This document shows positions 1 through 6,294 of a stretch of 7,411 nt of DNA, in pieces. Every line of letters begins with the position of its first letter. The first letter of the stretch is position 1. The translations under genes and the position numbers were made by a program. Below the pieces are notes generated by a model. That model searched no databases and had not been told where the DNA came from. It saw only the letters and a program-made list of their open reading frames with translations. The DNA comes from Candidatus Cloacimonadota bacterium. Its GTDB lineage: Bacteria > Cloacimonadota > Cloacimonadia > Cloacimonadales > JAOZMQ01. The stretch spans positions 1-7,411 of the forward strand of contig JAOZMQ010000143.1 of the NCBI GenBank assembly GCA_029934195.1. The letters are read 5' to 3'.

Positions 1-34
1 TAACAAAACTAACAATACGAACAAAAGATAATTT

Positions 35-67
35 CTTTAATCCGTGTTTTCCCGTGTCTTTGGTGGT
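35..67. repeat. Remnant of a short-period ACACGG intergenic repeat, in the 109-bp spacer after the operon
   Basis: CCGTGT occurs twice (42-47 and 52-57, a 10-bp period) and is followed by CTTTGGTGGT (58-67). On the minus strand this reads ACCACCAAAG-ACACGG-GAAA-ACACGG-ATTAAAG. It is visibly richer in G and C than its surroundings and lies just downstream of the last operon stop. From memory, many environmental bacterial genomes carry dispersed intergenic tracts of the ACCACGAAGACACGAAGACACGG kind; this looks like a short, decayed copy. The rest of 1-109 holds no hairpin followed by a T-run, so no Rho-independent terminator can be called, and I see no other feature in it. Confidence 0.4.
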
Positions 68-109
68 AAAAACTCTTTTTTTAGAACTAATTCATTATTC
101 ATATCTTTA

Positions 110-1339
110 TCATATTTCCCAAAAAGAAACTTCTTCTGTAAAAAAATACAGGTACATAGAATAAGAAACGAAAAGAAACATATAAATAGAAATTACCGGA
201 AAGATTGTTCTCCATTGCATAAAATGAACAGTATAAATATACGAATTTCCTTCAATAAAGCTTCCTAAAATATTTGAGATATTGTGAATAATTGATAATG
301 GAATAATCAAGAATGACATAAATAAACTTAGAAATCCAAACTGCAAATATTCTCTCCTTTCCCATAAACAAAATAATATCGAGATCATTACAGGAACTGC
401 AAACAATAAGTCATGTAATCGATGATAACTAATTACCATTGTAATATTTATCAGCATCAAAAGAAATTTCAATCCAATCTTTTTTTGCTTTCTATTATGA
501 TAAAAGGAAAATAGAAATATCATTACAAAAAATATTTTCCCATAAAAGTTAATTTGCTCAATCCTGAAAAAAGAAAATGTCAATAAATCCTGTCCACTTG
601 TAACAAAAGAATTAACTCCATTTCCGGTCATACCTTTGATTAGTAAATCTGCATAATTCCTATAAATCTCAACAAGATTGTGTCCAAAAAAAACTGGAGT
701 AAAACTAATAACAATAAAAATTATAATTGAAAAAATAGCTAATTTGAATTTCTTTTTTGATAAAATCATAAGCCCCAAAACCGGAAATAGAGAATATTTT
801 AATAAAGTAGCCCACGCGAGAAAAATAGATTTCACTTTCCAAGAAAAGTTCTTAAACATCAAAAAAATTAACAGAACAGCAATCGATGTAATCTGTCCTA
901 ATCTAAGTGCCATTAATACCGGAGATGAATTAAGAAACAAAATAAAAAAAAAGTACCTCATTAAAGATACATCAGTTTCCCAAAACTTTGAAATAATTTT
1001 TATTTGTAACAGATTCAAAACTATAAAAAAAATAAGAAATACTGCAAAAATATTTATTGAAAGAAATACAATTTTACTTATATTTGGTTCAGTAAATAAA
1101 TATGGAGCAAATACAATAGCAAACGCCGGATAAATAATAGGAATTGAATCACCCCAATCATTGAGAGATAAGTTTTCTTGAAGATAGGGATTAGCACCAT
1201 TTAAGATAGCTTTAGATCCATCATAATAAGCATTAAAATCAATAAAAATCTCTCGCATAAAGGATTCAGCTATTCTAAAAAAAGTAATTATTGTAATTAC
1301 TATCAACAGGAAAGTAATGACTCTTTTTTTTGTGAACAT
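110..1339 (-). CDS. Multi-spanning GT-C glycosyltransferase, GT87 (DUF2029)-like
   Basis: A 409-residue integral membrane protein with roughly ten hydrophobic helices. Family GT87 enzymes (PimE-type mannosyltransferases) use a polyprenyl-phosphate sugar on the outer face of the inner membrane. After the first helix (about 7-23) comes DFNAYYDG at 34-41, where an acidic residue in the first periplasmic loop fits the family's catalytic Asp. Next come GANPYLQ (48-54), YPAF (70-73), LGQITSI (147-153), LLKYSLFP (179-186) and SYHRLHD (304-310), all in the order expected for GT87. The start is ATG at 1339; an in-frame TTG three bases upstream (1342) is less likely. There is no clear Shine-Dalgarno site, and the gap to the GtrA-like gene is 5 bp, suggesting coupling. 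Last gene of the operon, stop TGA. The likely donor is the product of the GT2/GtrA pair; sugar and acceptor are unknown. Another GT-C family is the main alternative. Confidence 0.72.
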   Translation of the reverse strand: MFTKKRVITFLLIVITIITFFRIAESFMREIFIDFNAYYDGSKAILNGANPYLQENLSLNDWGDSIPIIYPAFAIVFAPYLFTEPNISKIVFLSINIFAVFLIFFIVLNLLQIKIISKFWETDVSLMRYFFFILFLNSSPVLMALRLGQITSIAVLLIFLMFKNFSWKVKSIFLAWATLLKYSLFPVLGLMILSKKKFKLAIFSIIIFIVISFTPVFFGHNLVEIYRNYADLLIKGMTGNGVNSFVTSGQDLLTFSFFRIEQINFYGKIFFVMIFLFSFYHNRKQKKIGLKFLLMLINITMVISYHRLHDLLFAVPVMISILFCLWERREYLQFGFLSLFMSFLIIPLSIIHNISNILGSFIEGNSYIYTVHFMQWRTIFPVISIYMFLFVSYSMYLYFFTEEVSFWEI

Positions 1340-1344
1340 CAAAC

Positions 1345-1761
1345 TTATCTAACTTTTTTTTTGAAAACAAAAATTTTAGAACCTATAAAAAAACTCAGAG
1401 TATAAAAAATTATTCCAATCATTTGTGAAATATTTTTATTGAATCTTAGGTGTTCTTTGAAATATATTACTATCAAAAAATTGATAAAATAACTAATAAT
1501 AAAAACTACAATAAATTTCAGAAATTCACTTTTTAGAGAATTCTTAGTTTTGAAAGTCCATTTTTTATTCCAAATAAAACTATTTATAACCCCGATTATA
1601 TATCCAATTGAATTTGATAAGCGGTAATCAAGTTTTACGAAATTAGTAAGAAATAAAAAAATTGTAATAGTAATAACTGTATTTAAAACACCAACAAGTA
1701 TAAATCTATTTAATTGTAAAAATGTCTCGTTTTGGAGATTTTTTTTGTAAAGCTCTTTCAT
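1345..1761 (-). CDS. GtrA-like membrane protein (putative polyprenyl-phosphate-sugar flippase)
   Basis: At 138 residues this is the usual GtrA length, with four predicted helices at about 18-40, 48-66, 82-101 and 112-133. RFILVGVLNT (19-28) in the first helix and NSFIWNKKWTF (60-70) after the second are typical GtrA-family signatures. The last helix ends in a basic tail, FVFKKKVR. GtrA proteins are thought to move undecaprenyl-phosphate-linked sugars across the inner membrane, or to assist the partner GtrB. Its neighbours fit: a GtrB-type GT2 two genes upstream and a GT-C transferase 5 bp downstream. It starts at ATG 1761, one base after the methyltransferase TGA, with no good Shine-Dalgarno site, so translation probably depends on re-initiation. 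An A8 run (1739-1746) lies near the start and an A9 run (1354-1362) near the stop. Family membership is clear; the flippase activity is inferred. Confidence 0.88.
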   Translation of the reverse strand: MKELYKKNLQNETFLQLNRFILVGVLNTVITITIFLFLTNFVKLDYRLSNSIGYIIGVINSFIWNKKWTFKTKNSLKSEFLKFIVVFIISYFINFLIVIYFKEHLRFNKNISQMIGIIFYTLSFFIGSKIFVFKKKVR

Positions 1762-1762
1762 C

Positions 1763-2491
1763 TCAATTTTTCTTACTCACAATACAAATCAATGAAACAC
1801 CAAAAGGAAACCTCATAAATGGAAGAAATTTCTTTTCGAGTGAAAAAATAAATTTCAAAATTTCATTGACCGTTTTAGAAGTAACTTTTGCATCAGAATT
1901 GCTCTTTATTTTCAAAATTCTGAAAAGAAATCTAATAGTCAAAATTAATGGGAACAAAATAGTATTGTAATATGAAATTAGTTCTATCTGAAATCCGGCT
2001 GATCGCAATTTTACTAATAACTCTTTTTTTGAATATCTTCTTTTGTGCTGATGGACATCATCATGGTGACTCCATAAAAATTGAAAAGCCGGAACAGTTA
2101 TCAATAATTTCCCATTTTTTTTTAAAGTTTTGCGGAGTTCTTTCAAAGAATTTAAATCATCTTCTATATGCTCAAGTACATCAAGAGCAACAATCAAATC
2201 AAAATTATTTTCTGAGAAAGGCATGTTTTCAGGAAGGCTGGCTTGTTTTAATTCACCATTAAATATTGTAGAACTATAACGAATAGCTTCTTCTGAGAAA
2301 TCCATTCCGGAGACTGTTCCAACTTTACTCAATTCTTGTAACATAAGTCCGGCACCACAGCCAGCATCTAATATTTTTTTATGATTTGGGATAAATTGTT
2401 TTATCATCTCCATCACGATTCTTTTTTTACTCACAAACCACCAATGATCTTTTTCTAATTCGTATAATTCTTTATATAAAAAACTATCCAT
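1763..2491 (-). CDS. Class I SAM-dependent methyltransferase
   Basis: A 242-residue Rossmann-fold methyltransferase. Motif I is LDAGCGAG at 41-48, the acidic ribose-binding residue is D64 (GMDFS), and the motif after strand 4 is DVLEHIEDD at 104-112. The N-terminal HWWF (16-19) and the stretch VPAFQFLW (133-140) followed by SHHD and HKRRYSKKEL (149-158) mark a subgroup often found beside GtrB-type transferases. A hydrophobic or amphipathic stretch at 173-195 (NTILFPLILTIRFLF) may hold it at the membrane. ATG 2491 is chosen because GAGG sits 6 bases upstream and the family's N-terminal motif follows directly; an upstream TTG (2521) would give 252 residues and has less support. It overlaps the GT2 gene by 8 bp (ATGGATAG), so translation is coupled. 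It probably methylates a sugar or its lipid carrier; the substrate cannot be read from the sequence. Confidence 0.85.
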   Translation of the reverse strand: MDSFLYKELYELEKDHWWFVSKKRIVMEMIKQFIPNHKKILDAGCGAGLMLQELSKVGTVSGMDFSEEAIRYSSTIFNGELKQASLPENMPFSENNFDLIVALDVLEHIEDDLNSLKELRKTLKKNGKLLITVPAFQFLWSHHDDVHQHKRRYSKKELLVKLRSAGFQIELISYYNTILFPLILTIRFLFRILKIKSNSDAKVTSKTVNEILKFIFSLEKKFLPFMRFPFGVSLICIVSKKN

Positions 2492-3431
2492 CCTTTTCCT
2501 CTTTGGAATAAATTTTATCAATTAAATAAAGGGGACGATTTTTAATTTCAATAAACATTCTTGAGATATATTCACTAACAATACCGATAATAAATATTTG
2601 AATTCCGCTAAAAAATAGAATCGTAATAATTAATGAAGTCCAACCGGAAACTGGAAATTTTAAGAACAGTTTAATAACTATAAATATTAAAATTAGAAGA
2701 AAACTTATGGAAGAAAGAATCACTCCAAAAAGAGTAATAACTTGTAAAGGCTTAACAGAAAAAGATGTAATACTATCCATCGCTAAACGGAAAAGTTTGA
2801 GATAGTTGTATTTTGTTTGTCCGCTAAATCTCTCTAAACGATCAAAAGTTATTCCTGTTTGTTTGTAGCCGACCCAACAAATCAAGCCTCTAAAAAATCT
2901 ATTTTTTTCTTTCAGTTTTCTAAAATCTGCAACAACTTTTTCATCAATCAGTCTGAAATCTCCAGTATTTCTTGGAATCTGAATATCAGCCATGTAATCC
3001 ATGATTTTATAGAAAAGTGAAGATGTAAATTTTTTAAATTTCTTTTCTCCTTCACGATCTCCACGGATAGCATAAACTACTTGATAGCCTTGTTGCCATT
3101 TATCAACCATCTTATGAATCAATTCCGGCGGGTCTTGAAGATCTGCGTCAATAATGACAACTGCATTCCCTTTAGATTTGATAACTCCAGCTGATGTAGC
3201 TGCTTCATGTCCAAAATTTCGTGAAAAATCTATGAGTTTAATTCTTGAGTCTTTTAAAATCAAGGCTTGGATTATTTCTTTTGAAGCATCCATGCTTCCA
3301 TCATTCACAAAAATTATTTCATAATTGTACGTAGAAATAGTTTCAATTAGTTCATCATACAATTTCTGTAAATTACCTTCTTCATTATAAACAGGAACAA
3401 CAATAGATAATAAAAATTCCTTCTTTAACAA
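2484..3431 (-). CDS. GtrB/DPM-type family 2 glycosyltransferase (polyprenyl-phosphate sugar synthase)
   Basis: A 315-residue GT-A enzyme with two C-terminal membrane helices, the length and layout of GtrB, ArnC and bacterial dolichyl-phosphate-mannose-synthase-like proteins. It should transfer a sugar from a nucleotide donor to undecaprenyl phosphate on the cytoplasmic face. Seen: VPVYNEE (12-18), FVNDGS (41-46), the metal-binding DAD in IIDADLQDPPE (93-103), RNTGDFRL (154-161), RFSGQTKY (201-208), helices at about 230-255 and 264-288, and the tail NRPLYLI (298-304). The start is TTG at 3431: AGGAG lies 5 bases upstream, and no ATG occurs in frame before residue 47, after the essential nucleotide-binding segment. 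The next gene, a methyltransferase, overlaps its stop (TAG) by 8 bp. It sits 17 bp after the small membrane protein gene. The family is certain; the sugar it loads is unknown. Confidence 0.92.
   Translation of the reverse strand: MLKKEFLLSIVVPVYNEEGNLQKLYDELIETISTYNYEIIFVNDGSMDASKEIIQALILKDSRIKLIDFSRNFGHEAATSAGVIKSKGNAVVIIDADLQDPPELIHKMVDKWQQGYQVVYAIRGDREGEKKFKKFTSSLFYKIMDYMADIQIPRNTGDFRLIDEKVVADFRKLKEKNRFFRGLICWVGYKQTGITFDRLERFSGQTKYNYLKLFRLAMDSITSFSVKPLQVITLFGVILSSISFLLILIFIVIKLFLKFPVSGWTSLIITILFFSGIQIFIIGIVSEYISRMFIEIKNRPLYLIDKIYSKEEKDG
2498..2501 (-). promoter_or_regulatory. Ribosome binding site (GAGG) for the methyltransferase
   Basis: GAGG on the minus strand is followed by six bases and ATG at 2491. 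It lies inside the last codons of the GT2 gene and decides the shorter methyltransferase start over the TTG at 2521. Confidence 0.75.
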
Positions 3432-3436
3432 AATTT

Positions 3437-3441
3437 CTCCT
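3437..3441 (-). promoter_or_regulatory. Ribosome binding site (AGGAG) for the TTG-started GT2 gene
   Basis: AGGAG is followed by AAATT and then TTG at 3431. It is the strongest Shine-Dalgarno match in the window and sits in the 17-bp gap after the preceding gene. It supports a genuine TTG start, since no ATG is available upstream of the catalytic motifs. Confidence 0.8.
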
Positions 3442-3448
3442 AAAACTC

Positions 3449-3859
3449 TTAAAAACTCAGAAGATCAATCAAATGTGAATCAGGGAAAATATCAATTCCT
3501 GCCATTGATTTTATCAAATACAATAAAATCAGAATAGAAAAAATAATTCCAATAACGAGAAAACTTCCAACAAAAAGTCTTGAAAGAATATATAGAAATC
3601 GAGCCTGATTACTATGATGAGTTTGTCTTCCACCTGTTCTATTATCTCTTCCTATAAAAACTACAAGATAAAATTTAACAAATAACCAAAAAGTTATTCT
3701 AAAATCTATAAGATGATGATTTAGAACTCTTGGCATTAGTCTTTTAAAAACTTGCATTACTTCACGTCTTTGTTCATACTCAAAAGAGTCCCATATTCTT
3801 GAATTAAATTTGGAAGCTATCTCTTCTTCCTGCATTTTCGCAATTTCGTTATTATCCAT
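3449..3859 (-). CDS. Small two-helix membrane protein of unknown function
   Basis: I do not recognise this 136-residue protein. Its N-terminal ~50 residues are soluble and charged, with an acidic start (MDNNEIAKMQEEE) and a basic stretch around FKRLMPRVLNHH (38-49). Then come a hydrophobic segment at about 54-69, a loop rich in Arg, Gln and His (GRDNRTGGRQTHH, 70-82), a second helix at about 96-116 and a short tail. The basic loop suggests that both termini could be outside with the loop cytoplasmic, or that the first segment is a re-entrant helix; the sequence does not settle this. ATG 3859 has GGAG six bases upstream, so it is preferred over the in-frame TTG at 3871. The gene lies between the ligase/polymerase and GT2 genes in the same train, so a role as an accessory subunit in polysaccharide assembly is plausible but not shown. 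Confidence 0.8.
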   Translation of the reverse strand: MDNNEIAKMQEEEIASKFNSRIWDSFEYEQRREVMQVFKRLMPRVLNHHLIDFRITFWLFVKFYLVVFIGRDNRTGGRQTHHSNQARFLYILSRLFVGSFLVIGIIFSILILLYLIKSMAGIDIFPDSHLIDLLSF

Positions 3860-3865
3860 TTTTTT

Positions 3866-3869
3866 CTCC
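3866..3869 (-). promoter_or_regulatory. Ribosome binding site (GGAG) for the small membrane protein
   Basis: GGAG is followed by six A and ATG at 3859. It lies in the 12-bp gap after the ligase/polymerase stop (TAA, 3874-3872). A TTG start at 3871 would put this site inside the coding region. Confidence 0.75.
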
Positions 3870-3871
3870 AA

Positions 3872-5239
3872 TTATCTTAAAGAATCATAAGTAATTATTT
3901 TTGTTTGCTTGTCAATTGATAAACTTCTCTTTTTCCTTTTTTCCCTACGATGCAGTTTAGACATAACTGTAATTAAAGAAAAAATAAACATTATCTGATA
4001 AAAGCTATGTGGTTGCTTCATTACCCATTCCAATGCAGATTGCAGATAAACAGCCGTCAAGCCACCGGCAATTCCAATTGCGTAAAATTGATATTTATTT
4101 GATCTATAACGAATGATATTATAAAAATTAATTGACCAAAAATAAAAAATCATCATTAAATAAATTATCAAAGTATGCCAACCACATTCAGCAGCAACTA
4201 ACAAATAGACAGTTTCTACAATAATCAGTCTCGAATCTTGATCTGCATGTTCAGGATCAAAATCTATGTGACTATTGTAGGTAAAAGGAGGTTTAATTTT
4301 AATTCCAAAATTATTTAATCCTATTCCAAGGACTTTATCATTTGCCATTTTAGTAGCTGCAATAGCCAATAAAACCCTTGCCTCACCAGATGCCTTTGAA
4401 GCAGTTTGAAATCTTTCGAGAATAGAATCTATAGATTTTATTACCATTCCAATCCCCATGACTATCAATAGCAACGTAATTGCAATTTTCTGCGCATTTA
4501 GCCCCATAAAAAATGAGACCATTACTATCAAAACAATGGAAAACATGTAAAAAATCAAACCAGCTCTTGAAAAAGAAGACACAATACTAATAGTTCCCAG
4601 CCCAAAAACAATGAGCCAAAATGGAAGTTTTGTAAATTTACTATTCAAAATAAAAGCTAAAACAATTGAGCTATATATAATTACAAACATAACCATTGAA
4701 TTTTGATGATCAAAAGGACCACGAGTTTGCCATAAACCCATAATGTATTTTTGTTGTAATACTGTTAATCCCACATATATTACAGCAATCCCAATATATT
4801 GAATTAAAAGGTCTAATTTTTTGAAATCATTAATATAATTATGTATTACCCAGAAATAGAAATACATTTTAATCATAGTCCATACTTCAAAAAAAGACAT
4901 ATACAAATTTACTGAATTAATTATAGAAAGCACACTAAATAGAAAAAAGGAAAAATATAAAAATGATCCCTGCGGAAATAATTTTATGGGGTATTTTTTT
5001 TTCCTCTTCATTATTAGCAAAAAAATTACAAAAGTCGCAAGATCAATGAGACCAACATCAAAACCCTTACTTGTTCCCCGTAACCATTCCATTGATACAA
5101 AGTTAACACTCACTTTTTGGACGCTAAAAAAAATCATCAGAAAGAAAACAATATTTTCAATTTTTGAATTCTTTAAGGAGAATTGGTATCCTAAAGGTAC
5201 TCCAAAAACAAGAGTGGCGAAAAATAGTACCCATTTCAT
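3872..5239 (-). CDS. O-antigen ligase/polymerase superfamily (Wzy/WaaL-like) membrane protein
   Basis: A 455-residue protein with about eleven or twelve hydrophobic helices and a basic C-terminal tail (RREKRKKR, 431-438). Family features in order: RGPFDHQNSMV (173-183), equivalent to the R-G-x-F-x-x-x-N motif; SSFSRAGL (221-228); GEARVLL (285-291) and LGIGLNNFG (304-312), which precede and open the large periplasmic loop (about 275-340); and VETVYLLVAAECGW (341-354), matching the closing motif usually written HNxYLxxxAExG. Members polymerise repeat units (Wzy) or attach polysaccharide to an acceptor (WaaL, PglL) in the periplasm, using undecaprenyl-diphosphate-linked glycans. Here the usual His-Asn of the last motif is Glu-Thr, so a polymerase is at least as likely as a ligase. 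Start ATG 5239 lies 3 bp after the export lipoprotein stop, without a clear Shine-Dalgarno site. An A9 run lies at 4994-5002. Confidence 0.85.
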   Translation of the reverse strand: MKWVLFFATLVFGVPLGYQFSLKNSKIENIVFFLMIFFSVQKVSVNFVSMEWLRGTSKGFDVGLIDLATFVIFLLIMKRKKKYPIKLFPQGSFLYFSFFLFSVLSIINSVNLYMSFFEVWTMIKMYFYFWVIHNYINDFKKLDLLIQYIGIAVIYVGLTVLQQKYIMGLWQTRGPFDHQNSMVMFVIIYSSIVLAFILNSKFTKLPFWLIVFGLGTISIVSSFSRAGLIFYMFSIVLIVMVSFFMGLNAQKIAITLLLIVMGIGMVIKSIDSILERFQTASKASGEARVLLAIAATKMANDKVLGIGLNNFGIKIKPPFTYNSHIDFDPEHADQDSRLIIVETVYLLVAAECGWHTLIIYLMMIFYFWSINFYNIIRYRSNKYQFYAIGIAGGLTAVYLQSALEWVMKQPHSFYQIMFIFSLITVMSKLHRREKRKKRSLSIDKQTKIITYDSLR

Positions 5240-5242
5240 TTT

Positions 5243-6280
5243 TTATTTATTGGCATCTTCAAATATTTGCTTTACAACCCAACCTGATTGAATAGAATTC
5301 AAAGTTGGAAGGACTACAGACATTACTTCTGTAAAATCGCCAACAAAACTCTGAGGAATATAAATAATATCATCAGGTTGAAGAGCAAAATCTCGATATT
5401 TTCCTCTAATAACTTCATCCATATTGATAGTAAAAACTCTTGGGTGAGTTAATTTCCCGCGAAGAATTATAGCTTGAGAACAAGCAAAAGAAGAACGTCC
5501 TCCAGCAAAAGCCACCGCCATAAGTAAACTCATTTTTTCTTTGAATAAGAAATGTCCTGGTGCTTTAACATTTCCAATAACATACACTTCTTTATTCATT
5601 GCAGACGGAATAAAAATATAATCATTATTCATTAAAGGAATATTCTGTAACATATCTCCACCACGAATCAGTTTCTGAAAATCAATAGGTAGAATTCTTC
5701 CATCTCTTACAATATAACTTCTTTCAAGATTAGCCAATTCAATTGTAGTTCCTTCAAACAAACCTACATCAAGACCACCAGCCAAGGCAATTGCATCAAG
5801 GATTCTTTTTTTACCAATAATCTCATAAACTCCAGGAACTCTAACCTTTCCAAGAATTGTAACTGAAGTACTTTTTAGCCTTATTGGAACAATGGACACA
5901 TCGGGATCTTTTATATATTTTCTATACGAATTATTTACGTTGGCAATTGCCTGTGCTAAAGTTAAACCACCAATTTTTTGTTCACCGATTAATTTAAAAG
6001 ACAAAGTTCCATCTTTTTTAACAGGAACATCAACAAGAGAGAGTTCAATTTCTTCAGCAACAAAAATATTGAATCTATCTCCAGGACCAATTCTATAGAC
6101 AGGTGGTTCTGCTAATTGTAAATAGTGTAAATCTTTGTTTACTTCATCCTCACTATTATCAGATGGTCTTGCAATTTCTAAATATTGAGGTGGAGCACTA
6201 ATTGTAGTATCTTTGGGAATTGGAGTTCTTCCACAACTAATTAAAGTAAAAATTATCAATAAAAATAAAAGATTTCTCAT
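5243..6280 (-). CDS. Wza-type polysaccharide export lipoprotein (Poly_export plus two SLBB-like domains)
   Basis: A 345-residue outer-membrane export protein. The signal peptide is a lipoprotein type: basic MRN, a hydrophobic core, then lipobox L13-I14-S15-C16. The Poly_export domain begins at YRIGPGDRF (62-70) and runs to about 134. One SLBB-like domain follows (VTILGKVRVPGVYE, 140-153, to about 225), then a second (EVYVIGNVKAPGHF, 231-244, to IIYIPQSF, 305-312). The C-terminal ~30 residues (TEVMSVVLPTLNS and beyond) could supply the amphipathic helix that builds the outer-membrane pore in Wza. It should form an oligomeric channel working with the upstream Wzz/Wzc-like protein. ATG 6280 is preferred: GAGG lies 6 bases upstream, whereas the in-frame ATG at 6292 has no ribosome site and its own ATGAGG supplies that signal. 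Length and domains match Wza/GumB-class proteins. Confidence 0.93.
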   Translation of the reverse strand: MRNLLFLLIIFTLISCGRTPIPKDTTISAPPQYLEIARPSDNSEDEVNKDLHYLQLAEPPVYRIGPGDRFNIFVAEEIELSLVDVPVKKDGTLSFKLIGEQKIGGLTLAQAIANVNNSYRKYIKDPDVSIVPIRLKSTSVTILGKVRVPGVYEIIGKKRILDAIALAGGLDVGLFEGTTIELANLERSYIVRDGRILPIDFQKLIRGGDMLQNIPLMNNDYIFIPSAMNKEVYVIGNVKAPGHFLFKEKMSLLMAVAFAGGRSSFACSQAIILRGKLTHPRVFTINMDEVIRGKYRDFALQPDDIIYIPQSFVGDFTEVMSVVLPTLNSIQSGWVVKQIFEDANK

Positions 6281-6286
6281 TTTAAA

Positions 6287-6290
6287 CCTC
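6287..6290 (-). promoter_or_regulatory. Ribosome binding site (GAGG) for the export lipoprotein
   Basis: GAGG, then TTTAAA, then ATG at 6280. It overlaps the alternative ATG at 6292 (ATGAGG), so the first ATG is probably part of the ribosome site rather than the start. Confidence 0.7.
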
Positions 6291-6294
6291 ATAA

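Noticed and set aside
37..102. 21-codon minus-strand frame in the spacer after the operon
   Set aside because: Too short, no convincing ribosome site, and it runs through the ACACGG repeat remnant.
1..109. Rho-independent terminator after the GT87-like gene
   Set aside because: No inverted repeat followed by a T-run on the minus strand could be found; transcription may end or continue beyond base 1.
44..268. 74-codon plus-strand frame spanning the spacer and the 3' end of the GT87-like gene
   Set aside because: Mostly antisense to a supported gene, composition Lys/Phe/Asn/Ser-rich and featureless.
678..1133. 151-codon open frame on the plus strand
   Set aside because: It lies wholly antisense to the GT87-like gene, whose protein has clear family motifs. 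The plus-strand product is Lys/Ile/Asn-rich, without domains or a ribosome site, as expected for a shadow frame in AT-rich DNA.
1722..2262. Two plus-strand open frames (1722-1970 and 1972-2262)
   Set aside because: Both are antisense to the methyltransferase and GtrA-like genes, lack recognisable motifs and have no good ribosome site.
2492..2521. Longer methyltransferase start at TTG 2521
   Set aside because: ATG 2491 has GAGG at a 6-base spacing and gives the expected N-terminus before HWWF; the TTG start would overlap GT2 by 38 bp.
3860..3871. TTG 3871 as start of the small membrane protein
   Set aside because: The GGAG site at 3866-3869 lies downstream of it and points to ATG 3859.
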